The notes beneath the pieces were generated by a model, which was not told where the DNA came from, made no database searches, and worked only from the letters and a program-made list of their open reading frames with translations. From positions 38,207 through 102,206 of the forward strand of contig JADCJC010000030.1 of assembly GCA_020247395.1 (NCBI GenBank): a DNA stretch of 64,000 nt, given 5' to 3'. Positions 1-9,239 of the stretch are shown here, one piece after another (the stretch's first letter is position 1; each line of letters starts with the position of its first letter). Position numbers and translations under genes: made by a program. This DNA comes from Rhodocyclaceae bacterium. GTDB lineage: Bacteria > Pseudomonadota > Gammaproteobacteria > Burkholderiales > Usitatibacteraceae.

Positions 1-156
1 GATGGCGCTACCAAATACCGTGGGCACACGCTGCGCAACAATCCGGTGCGAGCAAATTGTGGACGGCAATGACTTGGCGATTTCCCACGAAGGGTTGATG
101 CGTTCACCAGCAAACGCCTCGAAGCCTGTCACCAGGACAATAGGGGTCGTTTTCAT
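1..156 (-). CDS. pcp: Pyroglutamyl-peptidase I (Pcp), N-terminal part; runs off the left edge
   Basis: The reading frame opens with an ATG at 156 and stays open for 52 codons to base 1. The residues include LVTGFEAFAGERINPSWE, which matches the start of pyrrolidone-carboxylate peptidases (family C15). These cytoplasmic cysteine peptidases remove an N-terminal pyroglutamate from peptides. The catalytic Glu/Cys/His lie beyond the window and cannot be checked. The start lies 12 bases after the hbdH stop on the same strand, so it is probably the last gene of the ppsA-elaA-hbdH-pcp run. The family call rests on the N-terminus only. Confidence 0.82.
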   Translation of the reverse strand, partial: MKTTPIVLVTGFEAFAGERINPSWEIAKSLPSTICSHRIVAQRVPTVFGSAI

Positions 157-168
157 CTGCGTCTTTGC

Positions 169-960
169 CTAACGTGCAGTCCATCCACCATCAATAGAAA
201 TCGAAGTCCCCGTCACGCCTTGCGCGGCATCTGAGGCGAGGTACAATGCAAGCGAAGCCACCTCGTCAATCTCGGCAAAGCGTTTATTGGGTTGCGGTGC
301 CAACAAGATGTCACGAATCACGTTCTCGCGAGGGATACCGTGCACCTTGGCTTGATCGTCGATTTGCTTTTCAACGAGTGGTGTCAGCACATAGCCTGGG
401 CAGATAGCATTTACCGTGATGCCTTGCTCGGCAACCTCCAGCGCACAGGCCTTTGTAAAACCGACCACGCCGTGTTTCGCGGCAACATAAGCCGACTTGT
501 AAGGTGATGCAACCAAGCCGTGAGCTGACGCGATGTTGATTACACGCCCCCAATTTGCCGCCTTCATGTGCGGCAGGGCTGCGCGCGTGGCATGGAACAC
601 CGAAGACAAGTTAACGGCAACTATTGCGTCCCATTTCTCAAGCGGAAATTCATCCACCGGCGCGACGTGCTGAATCCCGGCGTTGTTCACCAGGATGTCG
701 CATCGACCGAGCGCCGATACCGTCCCGCCAACCATCGCCGAGATTTCTGCCGGCTTCGACATGTCGGCGTGAGAATACCGAACCTTGACGCCGAATTCGG
801 CTTCCAATCCGGCGCGAATTTTTTCAATCTCATCGGCATCACCAAAACCATTCAGCGTGACGTTTGCTCCCTCGCGCGCAAATGCATGTGCAATGCCGAG
901 ACCGATGCCGGAAGTGGATCCCGTGATGATGACAGAACGATCCTGATGTAAGCGTGACAT
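169..960 (-). CDS. hbdH: 3-hydroxybutyrate dehydrogenase (SDR family)
   Basis: This 263-residue classical short-chain dehydrogenase would interconvert D-3-hydroxybutyrate and acetoacetate with NAD, as in polyhydroxybutyrate turnover. Visible motifs are the cofactor loop GSTSGIG (residues 14-20), NNAG (92-95), the catalytic Ser near 145 and the Tyr-x3-Lys pair (Y158, K162). The C-terminal SISIDGGW is also typical. Length and the GIQHVAPVDEFP segment agree with BdhA/HbdH rather than FabG. It sits 15 bases after the acetyltransferase gene and 12 bases before pcp, which suggests one transcript. Substrate is inferred from overall similarity. Confidence 0.88.
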   Translation of the reverse strand: MSRLHQDRSVIITGSTSGIGLGIAHAFAREGANVTLNGFGDADEIEKIRAGLEAEFGVKVRYSHADMSKPAEISAMVGGTVSALGRCDILVNNAGIQHVAPVDEFPLEKWDAIVAVNLSSVFHATRAALPHMKAANWGRVINIASAHGLVASPYKSAYVAAKHGVVGFTKACALEVAEQGITVNAICPGYVLTPLVEKQIDDQAKVHGIPRENVIRDILLAPQPNKRFAEIDEVASLALYLASDAAQGVTGTSISIDGGWTAR

Positions 961-975
961 GTATTACCCTCCACG

Positions 976-1455
976 TTAGCCAACAATTGCGCCAGCGCGC
1001 TGCATCTCTACATGCGCAATACCGTCCTCGATGTATTCCGCCGAGTCCGCCACAAAGCCAAATCCCCGATAGAATTTTTCGAGCCGTGCCTGGGCACCGA
1101 TACGGTTTGGCGTCCCGGGATAAAGAACATCATGACGACGGCAAGCTTCGGCCATCAACTGTTTGCCGTAGCCACCAAGTCGATAGTCTTTGGTCGTAAT
1201 GACGCGCCCAATCGACGGCACCGCAAACTTCACGCCGGTATCAACCAGCCGACAGTATGCGGCGAGCTCACGCTTGCCGCTTGCCTCGTACCAGCCGAGC
1301 AAGTGCCATGACACCAGATCCGCACCGTCCAAATCTTGAAACGGACAATTTTGTTCAATTACAAAAACGTCAATGCGCGCCGCACACACTGCATACCAAT
1401 CGCTGCGGGGCAGCTCGTCAAAGCGCAAGAACTGCCATTGCAACAGCTTAGGCAT
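976..1455 (-). CDS. ElaA-type GNAT N-acetyltransferase
   Basis: This 159-residue protein matches the ElaA branch of the GNAT superfamily. The N-terminal part has the AARIDVFVIEQNCPFQDLDG stretch, with the conserved R...VF..EQ.C.F.D.DG pattern. The acetyl-CoA segment is IGRVITTKDYRLGGYGKQLM, and the C-terminal FYRGFGF is diagnostic. The natural substrate of ElaA proteins is not established. The ATG at 1455 is 6 bases after the ppsA stop, and hbdH follows by 15 bases, so it is probably translated from the ppsA transcript. The start is secure because the first residues already fit the family. Confidence 0.82.
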   Translation of the reverse strand: MPKLLQWQFLRFDELPRSDWYAVCAARIDVFVIEQNCPFQDLDGADLVSWHLLGWYEASGKRELAAYCRLVDTGVKFAVPSIGRVITTKDYRLGGYGKQLMAEACRRHDVLYPGTPNRIGAQARLEKFYRGFGFVADSAEYIEDGIAHVEMQRAGAIVG

Positions 1456-1461
1456 AGTCGG

Positions 1462-3849
1462 CTACTTAACCTTCGCCAGATGCAGCCACGTCTCGACCAC
1501 GGTATCGGGATTAAGCGACATCGACTCGATGCCCTCTTTCATCAACCACTCCGCCAAATCTGGATAATCAGAGGGACCCTGCCCGCATATGCCAACGTAC
1601 TTCTTCGTCCTGCGGCACGCTGATATTGCCAGATGGAGCATCCGTTTTACCGCAGGGTCGCGCTCATCAAAGGCTTCCATTACCAGACCCGAATCGCGAT
1701 CAAGTGCAAGCGTGAGTTGTGTCATGTCATTGGAGCCGATCGAGAAGCCGTCAAAGCGCTCAAGAAATTCGTCGGCCAAGAGCGCATTCGATGGAATCTC
1801 GCACATCATGACAATCTTGAGCCCGTTTTTGCCACGCTCCAGACCAAAGTCCTTCATGATCGCCAACACGCTGTCCGCCTCACCCAGCGTACGCACAAAC
1901 GGCACCATCAGTTCGATGTTGGTGAGGCCCATGGTGTCGCGCGCAAATTTCATTGCCTCACATTCGAGTTTGAAACACTCGCGGAACGAGTGCGCGATGT
2001 AGCGCGACGCTCCGCGGAAACCGAGCATCGGGTTTTCTTCCGTGGGTTCATAGCGCGGCCCACCGATGAGGTTGCGGTATTCGTTTGACTTGAAGTCGGA
2101 CAATCGGACGATCACTTTCTTCGGCCAAAAAGCAGCGGCGATGGTGGATACACCCTCAGCCAGCTTTTTGACATAGAACTCTTTGGGGGTGGCGTAACCG
2201 CGCGAGGCGTTGGTCACCTGTGCGCGCAGCTCATCTGGCAGCTTGGCGTAATCCAAACAAGCTTTTGGATGAATGCCGATGGTGTTGGAAATAATGAACT
2301 CAAGGCGCGCGAGCCCCACACCTTCATTCGGCAACTGGGCAAAATCAAACGCAAGCTGCGGGTTACCGACGTTCATTGCGATCTTGACCGGGATCGTCGG
2401 CATATTGTCGAGCGCGACCGTCACGACCTCAAATGGCACCCTGCCTTGGTAGACATAACCGGTATCGCCCTCGCAACAACTTGCGGTGAGGTCTTCGCCA
2501 TCCTCAACTACCTCGGTGGCGTCTTCACATCCGACAATCGCCGGCACACCGAGTTCACGCGCAATGATTGCGGCGTGACAAGTACGACCACCACGGTTGG
2601 TGATGATGGCCGAGGCTTTCTTCATGACCGGCTCCCAGTTGGGGTCGGTCATGTCGGTAACGATGACATCGCCGGGCTGAAATTTATGGATTTCGTCGAC
2701 GCTGGAAATCACCCGGGCAGGGCCCGAGCCAACCTTTCCACCAATCGCGCGACCTTCGGCTAACTTTTTCCCAGTACCGTTTAACTTGTAACGCGTCAGC
2801 GATCCGGTCTTGAGTTCCTGAGACTTCACCGTCTCGGGCCGCGCCTGCAGAATGAACAACCGGCTATCGCGGCCATCCACGCTGCTTTCCTTGGCCCATT
2901 CAATATCCATCGGGCGACCGTAATGTTTTTCAATAGCCACCGCGTACCTGGCGAGTTCTTCAACGTCCGCATCTGTTAACGAAAATTGATTACGTTCAGC
3001 TAGTTCGACGGGTTTGGTCTCAACCGATCGGCCCGCAGATTGGGCTTGAGAAAACACCATCTTCTGCGCCTTGGTGCCGAGCGTACGACGCAATACTGCC
3101 GGTGCGCCGTTCGCGAGGCAGCGTTTGCTGACATAGAACTCATCCGGATTCACCGCACCCTGCACGACCATTTCGCCCAGGCCATAGCTCGATGTAATGA
3201 AAACCACATCCGGGAACCCTGACTCGGTGTCGAGCGTGAACATGACACCCGCAGCACCAGTGTCGGAACGCACCATCCGCTGAACGCCCGCACTCAGCGC
3301 GACGTCGGCATGCGCGAATCCCTTGTGCACGCGATACGAAATCGCCCGGTCGTTGTACAGCGAGGCAAAGACGTGTTTGATCGCTTGCAGGATGTTTTCG
3401 ATCCCCTTGATGTTCAAATAGGTTTCTTGCTGGCCGGCGAAGGAGGCGTCGGGCAGGTCCTCTGCCGTGGCGGAGGAGCGCACGGCGAATGAGGCGTCGG
3501 GGTCATTCTTAGTCAGCTCGCTGTAGGCCGCCCTAATCTGGGACTCAAGCTCCGGGTGCAAGGGTGCGTTAACCAGCCACTCCCGCACCATCGCACCGGT
3601 TTTGGCGAGCTGATCCAGATTGTCTATCTCCAGATTCGCCAGCGCAGCATTGATCTTTTCGGTCAAGCCGTTAAGGGTAAGAAACTGCCGGAAAGCCTCT
3701 GCTGTGGTGGCAAAGCCCCCTGGTACACGAACCCCGACCGCCGAGAGCTGGCTGATCAGTTCGCCAAGCGAGGAGTTTTTACCCCCGACGGACGCAACGT
3801 CGTCCATCCGGCATAGGGAAAGTGGCAGAACCAGCGACGCTGACGACAT
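1462..3849 (-). CDS. ppsA: Phosphoenolpyruvate synthase
   Basis: The 795-residue enzyme converts pyruvate plus ATP to phosphoenolpyruvate, AMP and phosphate in gluconeogenesis. The N-terminal ATP-grasp domain starts with [11 protein letters not shown]. The mobile phosphohistidine domain shows [21 protein letters not shown] around residue 420. The C-terminal TIM barrel has [26 protein letters not shown] and the catalytic cysteine in ICGQGPSD. I chose the ATG at 3849: an AGAAAGAG-type ribosome site precedes it, and the longer frame to 3915 adds only residues unlike the family. It is divergent from ppsR, its usual regulator, and leads the ppsA-elaA-hbdH-pcp run. Confidence 0.97.
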   Translation of the reverse strand: MSSASLVLPLSLCRMDDVASVGGKNSSLGELISQLSAVGVRVPGGFATTAEAFRQFLTLNGLTEKINAALANLEIDNLDQLAKTGAMVREWLVNAPLHPELESQIRAAYSELTKNDPDASFAVRSSATAEDLPDASFAGQQETYLNIKGIENILQAIKHVFASLYNDRAISYRVHKGFAHADVALSAGVQRMVRSDTGAAGVMFTLDTESGFPDVVFITSSYGLGEMVVQGAVNPDEFYVSKRCLANGAPAVLRRTLGTKAQKMVFSQAQSAGRSVETKPVELAERNQFSLTDADVEELARYAVAIEKHYGRPMDIEWAKESSVDGRDSRLFILQARPETVKSQELKTGSLTRYKLNGTGKKLAEGRAIGGKVGSGPARVISSVDEIHKFQPGDVIVTDMTDPNWEPVMKKASAIITNRGGRTCHAAIIARELGVPAIVGCEDATEVVEDGEDLTASCCEGDTGYVYQGRVPFEVVTVALDNMPTIPVKIAMNVGNPQLAFDFAQLPNEGVGLARLEFIISNTIGIHPKACLDYAKLPDELRAQVTNASRGYATPKEFYVKKLAEGVSTIAAAFWPKKVIVRLSDFKSNEYRNLIGGPRYEPTEENPMLGFRGASRYIAHSFRECFKLECEAMKFARDTMGLTNIELMVPFVRTLGEADSVLAIMKDFGLERGKNGLKIVMMCEIPSNALLADEFLERFDGFSIGSNDMTQLTLALDRDSGLVMEAFDERDPAVKRMLHLAISACRRTKKYVGICGQGPSDYPDLAEWLMKEGIESMSLNPDTVVETWLHLAKVK

Positions 3850-3962
3850 GGCGGACTCTTTCTGGAAATGTTGCGGCGCAAAAGACGTAAAATTATAGCG
3901 GACGCTGGTACACACAACGCGATACGTGTGTCCGATTGATAAATCTCCATAGAGGGCCGCCC

Positions 3963-4787
3963 GTGCCGCATAAACGCAGCGTATTTTTTGTCTCCGACCG
4001 CACTGGAATCACGGTGGAAATGCTCGGCAACTCGCTGCTTACGCAGTTTGAGGAGGTTGAGTTCAAGCGGGTCACGCTGCCCTTTATCGACAATATCGAA
4101 AAGGTCCATGACGTCATTAGCCAGATTGAAGCAATGCACCACGAATCAGGCAAACGACCGCTGGTGTTCACCTCACTGACCGAAGATACACTCCGCGTTG
4201 CGCTTGCCCAGGCCAATGCGATGGTGCTGGATGTGTTCGACCGATTCATCGTTCCACTCGAGGAGGAGCTCGGCGTGAAATCGTCCCACGCCATTGGCCG
4301 CAGCCACTCCGCCGGCAACTTCAAAGACTACAATCAACGCATTGAAGCGGTGAATTACACACTCGCACATGACGACGGCATCACCAATCGAAATCTGGAC
4401 GACGCAGACATTATTTTGGTCGGCGTCTCACGCTCGGGCAAAACGCCAACTTGTCTCTATCTGGCGCTGCAATTCGGCATTAAGGCGGCTAACTACCCAC
4501 TGATCCCGGAAGATTTGGAAAAACTCAAGCTGCCGCCTTCGTTACTACCACTAAAGAGCAAGGTGTGGGGCCTCTCAATCATGCCGGATCGCCTTGCGCA
4601 GATTCGTCAGGAGCGAAAGCCCGACAGCAAGTACGCCTCGCTTGAAAACTGCCGTTGGGAAGTGGCGACGGCGGAACGCCTGATGGAAAGCGCAGGTTTA
4701 ACCTATCTAAATTCGACCACCAAGTCGATTGAGGAATTGGCGACAACTATCCTGCACGAAGCTAGGCTTGATCGCCGCGTGTATTGA
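3963..4787 (+). CDS. ppsR: PEP synthase regulatory protein (bifunctional kinase/pyrophosphorylase, DUF299)
   Basis: The family switches PEP synthase off and on by ADP-dependent phosphorylation of a threonine beside the catalytic histidine and by phosphate-dependent dephosphorylation. The 274-residue protein opens with [19 protein letters not shown] and carries the P-loop [10 protein letters not shown] near residues 150-160 followed by [20 protein letters not shown], both hallmarks of the family. The GTG at 3963 is preceded by AGAGGG at 3951-3956. An in-frame TTG further upstream (3936) lacks such a site. It is divergent from ppsA with about 110 bases between the starts, the common arrangement of enzyme and regulator. 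Confidence 0.95.
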   Translation: MPHKRSVFFVSDRTGITVEMLGNSLLTQFEEVEFKRVTLPFIDNIEKVHDVISQIEAMHHESGKRPLVFTSLTEDTLRVALAQANAMVLDVFDRFIVPLEEELGVKSSHAIGRSHSAGNFKDYNQRIEAVNYTLAHDDGITNRNLDDADIILVGVSRSGKTPTCLYLALQFGIKAANYPLIPEDLEKLKLPPSLLPLKSKVWGLSIMPDRLAQIRQERKPDSKYASLENCRWEVATAERLMESAGLTYLNSTTKSIEELATTILHEARLDRRVY

Positions 4788-5070
4788 TGGTCGTAGCAGA
4801 GCAACACCCTGGCAACACGGCGGGTCGACCAATCTCTATCGGACGGGCATGCTGCATCGCAGCATGGACAAGTGTTGGCAAATCACCGCAACGCCTGACA
4901 AAAGCTGGTGTTTGGCGCAGATTGCGGGATAATTCGTTGTTGACTACGGCGTCATGTTTGTGCGTCGGCTGGGCATCCAACCCGCTGCTGAATTCCGCGA
5001 ACGCCGCCAAGAATTTTTGCGTTACGTTGTTTGTCTAATCATTGGGTTTCGATTTCTTGAGGAGTGGTTC

Positions 5071-6972
5071 ATGTCACGACGTTCATTTGTTAAACGCGGC
5101 TCGGTGAAGCGCGCGGTTGTTAAACGCCTACTGCCAGCGATTGTTGCAGCAACAATGGCAGCAGGTGCATCTACCGCCAATGCGGTGCAATTTCAAGGTG
5201 TGTATGTTTTCGGTGACAGCTTGTCGGATTCCGGCTACTTCCGTCCATTCTTGTTGAGCATCGGCGTACCTGCCGGTACCACCGCCACCCTAGGTCGTTT
5301 CACCACCAACCCGGGCCCCGTGTGGTCGGAGATCATCGCGCAGTACTACGGCGGCAATCCCAACCCATCAAATGCCGGGGGGGGCATATTTGCCCAAGGC
5401 GGTGCGCGTGTCGCAGCGGCTTCGACCTCAACGCCACCAGGCGGCGCGCAGCGTCCGGTAACAACACAAATCACCGAGCACTTGTCCGCGACCGGCGGCT
5501 CGGCGAACCCAAACGGACTCTATGCCATTTGGGCCGGTGCTAACGACCTCTTGCAAGCCGGTGCAGCGGGCGTCGCTTCCGCGAACGATGTTGCCGCGCA
5601 GTCCGCCCGACTCCGCGCAGCCGGTGCACGTTACATCGCCGTATTTGGCTTGCCAAACATCGGCCTGACACCAGGCGCGCAGGCAGGTGGGGCCGCCGCG
5701 GTTGCATTGCAAACCCAGGCTTCTGCTGGTTTCAACGTCACACTCTTTAACGCGCTGGCTGCAACTAATCAGCGTGTCATTCCGGTCGACGTATTCTCGA
5801 TGTTGAATGAAATCGCAGCCAATCCATCGGCATTTGGCTTCACCAATATCAGCGGCACGTCTTGCGGACCGTTCCCACCGTTCGCCCCCGCCGGCAACAA
5901 CTCACAGTTCTGCAACGGCTCGACGCTGGTTCCTGGTGCCACACCGTCGAACTATCTGTTTGCCGACAACATCCACCCCTCCACCGGCGCACACGCCGTC
6001 GTGGCCGATCTGTTCAAGTCATTGATCGACGGCCCCAACGCCTACTCGGTCATGGCGGAAGTGCCGTTGTCTTCACGCGCCGCACACGTGCGCACACTGG
6101 ATTCGGGCTTGATGCAGGGTGCTGCGGCCGAAGTGGGCAAAGTCACCGCGTTTGCTGCCTACGACGGCGGCAAGACGGATATCTCCACATCTAGCCTGAA
6201 CCCGCAAACCAACACCAAGAACCGTGCCGCGACGGTAGGCTTGACGATGCGCGTCTCGGAAGGCGTGACGGTCGGTGTTGCTGCGGGCAAAAATAACAAC
6301 GAAGCGCGGATGGGGGCAGTGGGCCAGTTCGACGTTGACGAGAACACCATTTCGTTCTTTGGTAGCGCCAAATCAGGCGGCCTGTATGCCAACGCCAGCT
6401 TCTCAATCGCTGATTTGAAGTTCAACAACATCCAGCGTTACGTCAAACTTGGCAACGTCACCCGTACAAATCGTTCATCCGCCAACGGCACCAACACCTC
6501 CGGCAACATCATGGTTGGTTACGACTTCGGGCTGGGTGCGGCAACGATCGGTCCGTTTGTCGGTTGGACCAGCCAGCAGGTTACCGTCGGCAACTTCCAA
6601 GAAAGCTCAGCCGCAACCGCACTGTCTACCGATTTAAACATCGATGGCCAGACGCGCACTTCCAGCGTCTTGAGCGGCGGTGTTCGCGCGAGCATCAAGA
6701 TCGGTAGCTTCACGCCTTATCTGCGCGTTTCGTTTGACCGTGATGAATCCAACAAAGAGCGTTTCGTGACCGCCTCGCCTGTGACGATTACACAAAACAT
6801 CAAGTACGACATTCCAGCCTACCGGGCTGACAACAGCTGGATCACAAGCGTGATCGGTGTTCGTGGCAACATCACCCCGCAGATCGGCTTGGGGCTCGCC
6901 TACACGGCGGTCTCCGGCAAGTCCGGCGTGAAACAAGATGGTGTCACCGCCAAAGTTAGCTTCGCATTCTAG
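5071..6972 (+). CDS. GDSL/SGNH esterase autotransporter (EstA type)
   Basis: The 633-residue protein has a long Sec signal (KRLLPAIVAATMAAGASTANA), an SGNH hydrolase passenger and a C-terminal autotransporter beta-barrel. Block I is VYVFGDSLSDSGY with the nucleophile serine, block III is WAGANDLL, and block V is DNIHPSTGAH with the Asp and His. The last ~270 residues show alternating beta-strand character and end in SFAF, a typical barrel terminus. Family members are surface-anchored lipases or esterases; the substrate here is unknown. The ATG at 5071 follows a GAGGAG-like site at 5059-5064. A terminator hairpin follows at 6995. Confidence 0.9.
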   Translation: MSRRSFVKRGSVKRAVVKRLLPAIVAATMAAGASTANAVQFQGVYVFGDSLSDSGYFRPFLLSIGVPAGTTATLGRFTTNPGPVWSEIIAQYYGGNPNPSNAGGGIFAQGGARVAAASTSTPPGGAQRPVTTQITEHLSATGGSANPNGLYAIWAGANDLLQAGAAGVASANDVAAQSARLRAAGARYIAVFGLPNIGLTPGAQAGGAAAVALQTQASAGFNVTLFNALAATNQRVIPVDVFSMLNEIAANPSAFGFTNISGTSCGPFPPFAPAGNNSQFCNGSTLVPGATPSNYLFADNIHPSTGAHAVVADLFKSLIDGPNAYSVMAEVPLSSRAAHVRTLDSGLMQGAAAEVGKVTAFAAYDGGKTDISTSSLNPQTNTKNRAATVGLTMRVSEGVTVGVAAGKNNNEARMGAVGQFDVDENTISFFGSAKSGGLYANASFSIADLKFNNIQRYVKLGNVTRTNRSSANGTNTSGNIMVGYDFGLGAATIGPFVGWTSQQVTVGNFQESSAATALSTDLNIDGQTRTSSVLSGGVRASIKIGSFTPYLRVSFDRDESNKERFVTASPVTITQNIKYDIPAYRADNSWITSVIGVRGNITPQIGLGLAYTAVSGKSGVKQDGVTAKVSFAF

Positions 6973-6994
6973 ACGCTGGTCGTGGCACCAAACG

Positions 6995-7026
6995 AGCCGC
7001 TGGCGAAATCGTCGGCGGCTTTTTTT
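6995..7026 (+). terminator. Intrinsic terminator after the autotransporter gene
   Basis: AGCCGC (6995-7000) and GCGGCT (7015-7020) form a perfect 6-bp stem followed directly by a run of T through 7026. It lies 23 bases after the esterase stop codon. Confidence 0.7.
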
Positions 7027-7094
7027 CGCCCTCATTTCGTCAGCAGTGAAGCCTTTGCTTGCCTGTTGCAGCAGGCTTCATGCATCATCCGCCT

Positions 7095-7415
7095 ATGAAA
7101 CGTGTCTACACCGCGCTAAACCTCCCCGATGCACACTTGCTGCGTGATCTGCTACAGCAAGCGGGAATTGCCGCGCACGTCTTCAACGAAAACGCCAACT
7201 CCTTGGTTGGGCTGGTGCCGGTCGCTTCCGGCCAGCCGCAGGTATGGATCGCCCAGCCGCATCAAGAACCCCACGCTAAGGCGGTGATTGCCGACTACCA
7301 ATCACGCTCCCCCACCACCGTGACCAAGACTTGCACCGCCTGCGGCGAATCGAGCCCGGGCGAATTCGATTCATGTTGGAATTGTGGTGCTGCATTTCCA
7401 GAAGCAACTCAATAA
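7095..7415 (+). CDS. DUF2007 domain protein with C-terminal zinc ribbon
   Basis: The 106-residue protein starts with MKRVYTALNLPDAHLLRDLLQ, the pattern of the DUF2007 domain (small proteins annotated as putative signal transducers), and continues with GIAAHVFNE and VPVASGQPQVWI. The C-terminus adds a four-cysteine ribbon (CTACGE...CWNCGA) that could bind zinc. The function is not known. The ATG at 7095 is chosen because the domain begins at its first residue; an upstream TTG frame adds 12 unrelated residues. It stands alone between the autotransporter and the orphan membrane protein gene. Confidence 0.8.
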   Translation: MKRVYTALNLPDAHLLRDLLQQAGIAAHVFNENANSLVGLVPVASGQPQVWIAQPHQEPHAKAVIADYQSRSPTTVTKTCTACGESSPGEFDSCWNCGAAFPEATQ

Positions 7416-7634
7416 CTTAGGCGGAGCGGCGGCGCGACTTAGCGTTCTTCCATGTGGCCGCGTTTCATTGGCGGAGGTTGCAGAGCTATTTTTGAAAGAA
7501 GTGCAACCATTCTTAGCGGCAAGTAACGACTAACAATTCATTCAAGCCGACACCGCTAACCCGGCGTTGGAGCGGATTGATGCGTAACGCGGCTTCAACC
7601 GCTGAGCTTATCCATTCGATGGCTGGAGGTTTCG

Positions 7635-8402
7635 GTGTTTTCGATGACAGAAAAAATGCTTTCACTAGGGGCACGAAAACAACTCGCGGAGTATGCGGCC
7701 TATCACGGTTCTTTGATACGGCTGCGGTTGGGCATGATGATGAGAATGACTGGGGTCTTTGCCGGGCTGCTGCTGGTAATCACTTGCATAACGCTATCGG
7801 TCTTCTGGTCGTTAAATGCCCTGCCGGACTTACAGCGGCGACTACCGATCATCGTCTGGGCAGTGGCTTTCATGTACTTTTTCTTACTGACCGTGTCGGT
7901 ATGGGACAGCAGATATTCCCATGAATTTTTGTGCGGGAGAAAGAAGCTCGCCCGGGCGGTCTTGAAGGACGGCAGGGCATCGGAGGCAATAGTCGAGTTT
8001 GATGAGACGAGTTTTGTTCTGCCGCACGAACATGGCATGATCTACTTCGTAGACGATGGTCAGGGCGGCTCGGTACTGCTCGACGTTTCGACAATCGCAG
8101 ACGATCCGCGCGAGGGTCAGGCGAGACAATCTTGCCTATCGACCACCTGGTGGCTGGATTGCGTGGCAGGGGCAGTCCAAGAGGCCCGCTTCTCCGGAAA
8201 GAAGATTCCGATCCGCCGCATCGACGGACTGAATGAATGTGGCGAAGTCAGACCGGAAGGAATCCTAGAAGCGCTCGGTTTTTCTGGCCCACAAGACTTG
8301 GCAAGGATGCCGCTGTCAATTCAAGAGGCTGAACGGCGTGTCCGTGCTTTACTCGGGCCTTCCATGCGACCGGAAAGGTCGATATCGAGGACGATACACT
8401 GA
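7635..8402 (+). CDS. Predicted two-helix membrane protein of unknown function
   Basis: I do not recognise this 255-residue protein. It has two hydrophobic helices, around residues 38-60 (TGVFAGLLLVITCITLSVFW) and 72-92 (IIVWAVAFMYFFLLTVSVW), then a soluble C-terminal domain of about 160 residues with no motif that I can name. The GTG at 7635 is four bases after GGAGGT. An ATG at 7644 is the alternative start and would sit 13 bases from that site. The gene lies at the edge of a decayed region: the next reading frame is a broken methyltransferase tail. Confidence 0.55.
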   Translation: MFSMTEKMLSLGARKQLAEYAAYHGSLIRLRLGMMMRMTGVFAGLLLVITCITLSVFWSLNALPDLQRRLPIIVWAVAFMYFFLLTVSVWDSRYSHEFLCGRKKLARAVLKDGRASEAIVEFDETSFVLPHEHGMIYFVDDGQGGSVLLDVSTIADDPREGQARQSCLSTTWWLDCVAGAVQEARFSGKKIPIRRIDGLNECGEVRPEGILEALGFSGPQDLARMPLSIQEAERRVRALLGPSMRPERSISRTIH

Positions 8403-8785
8403 CAAGATCATCAATTGTGTGGTTACGCATGTTCTGGGACACCGCAGCAATGCTCGATCCGGAGGCAGTTGTACGGCGGGCGAAGGTCTGCGCTCGTCCG
8501 ATGGCAAGCCCTGGTGATTTAGAGCGGGCTTGGAAGGCCGCAGGGCTGCCTAATGTTGTGCAGGACATGATTACCATCCGCATGGACTTTGCGTTGTTCG
8601 AGGACTTCTGGGCGCCAATTGAGTGAACGGATGGTCCCTACGCAGAATATGTTCGCACGCTTACGCTGGACGCGAAGGCAGTCTTTAGGGAAAAGATGGC
8701 GTTGGCTTATCTGGACGGCGAAGCGGACGGACCGCGTTCGTATGCCGCCACCTCGCGGGTGGTGAAAGGCACGGTGCCATTTTGA
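8399..8785 (+). pseudogene. C-terminal remnant of a SAM-dependent methyltransferase with an in-frame stop
   Basis: One frame encodes FWDTAAMLDPEAVV...RPMASPGDLERAW..AGL...MDFALFEDFWAPIE, then TGA (8624-8626). The same frame continues with TDGPYAEYVRTL...SRVVKGTVPF and a real stop at 8783-8785. This is the order of the last third of class I methyltransferases, where the tail normally reads on through ..FxDyW.P...G.GP..yv..L...AWAVKGTVP. The catalytic SAM-binding part is absent: upstream is the end of the membrane protein gene. The fragment is therefore both truncated and interrupted, and no functional product is expected. Confidence 0.72.
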
Positions 8786-9000
8786 GCGCGGCCAGGCGCG
8801 CTGCGCGCGGTGAGCGAGGGAGCTGCTTTTGCAAAGACGGAGTGGCTGGAGTTGGCCGAGCGAGTGGATGAACGCCGCTGCGCTTCTTTGCAGACTCGCC
8901 TTGCCCACTTGGGACGCACGGGACTGCAGTGTTGCAGTGTTTGCGCAATCACCCACGCAAAGATGCATGGGCAGCACCATATTCAGCGTGCTGCCTCAGC
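8786..9000. other. Non-coding spacer between two gene remnants
   Basis: No credible coding frame was found here. The first 30 bases are rich in short GC palindromes (for example GGCGCGCTGCGCGC near 8798-8811). The rest looks like neutral sequence between two pseudogene fragments. Confidence 0.4.
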
Positions 9001-9183
9001 GTGTTGCCCGACAAATCTTCACTAACTGTGTTGGTGCCGCTCACCGCCTTGCCCAGCGACGAGCATGCGTCTTTGCTGGCAGATCGCTTTGGGGCCGATA
9101 CAGCGCGCATTGCGCGCATTATCTCGGTATCTACGGCGGCGGCATTGTTTACCTTTGCGGGAGTGGTGGCCTTCCCTTCATGA
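9001..9183 (+). pseudogene. C-terminal fragment of an AEC-type (malate/auxin efflux carrier-like) permease
   Basis: The frame reads SSLTVLVPLTALPSDEHASLLADRFGADTARIARIISVSTAAALFTFAGVVAF and then stops at 9181-9183. The pattern resembles the last two helices of AEC family permeases, in which an A.P.A...A..LA..YG.D...A..I..ST segment is followed by a final helix. The preceding eight or so helices are missing and no start or ribosome site is present. It looks like a leftover of a deleted transporter gene. The family call comes from a short stretch and is moderate. Confidence 0.5.
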
Positions 9184-9239
9184 CAGGGCGCTAACGTACC
9201 GGGGCGCAAACGGTGCCCCAGTGCCGTGTCAGTGATCTG

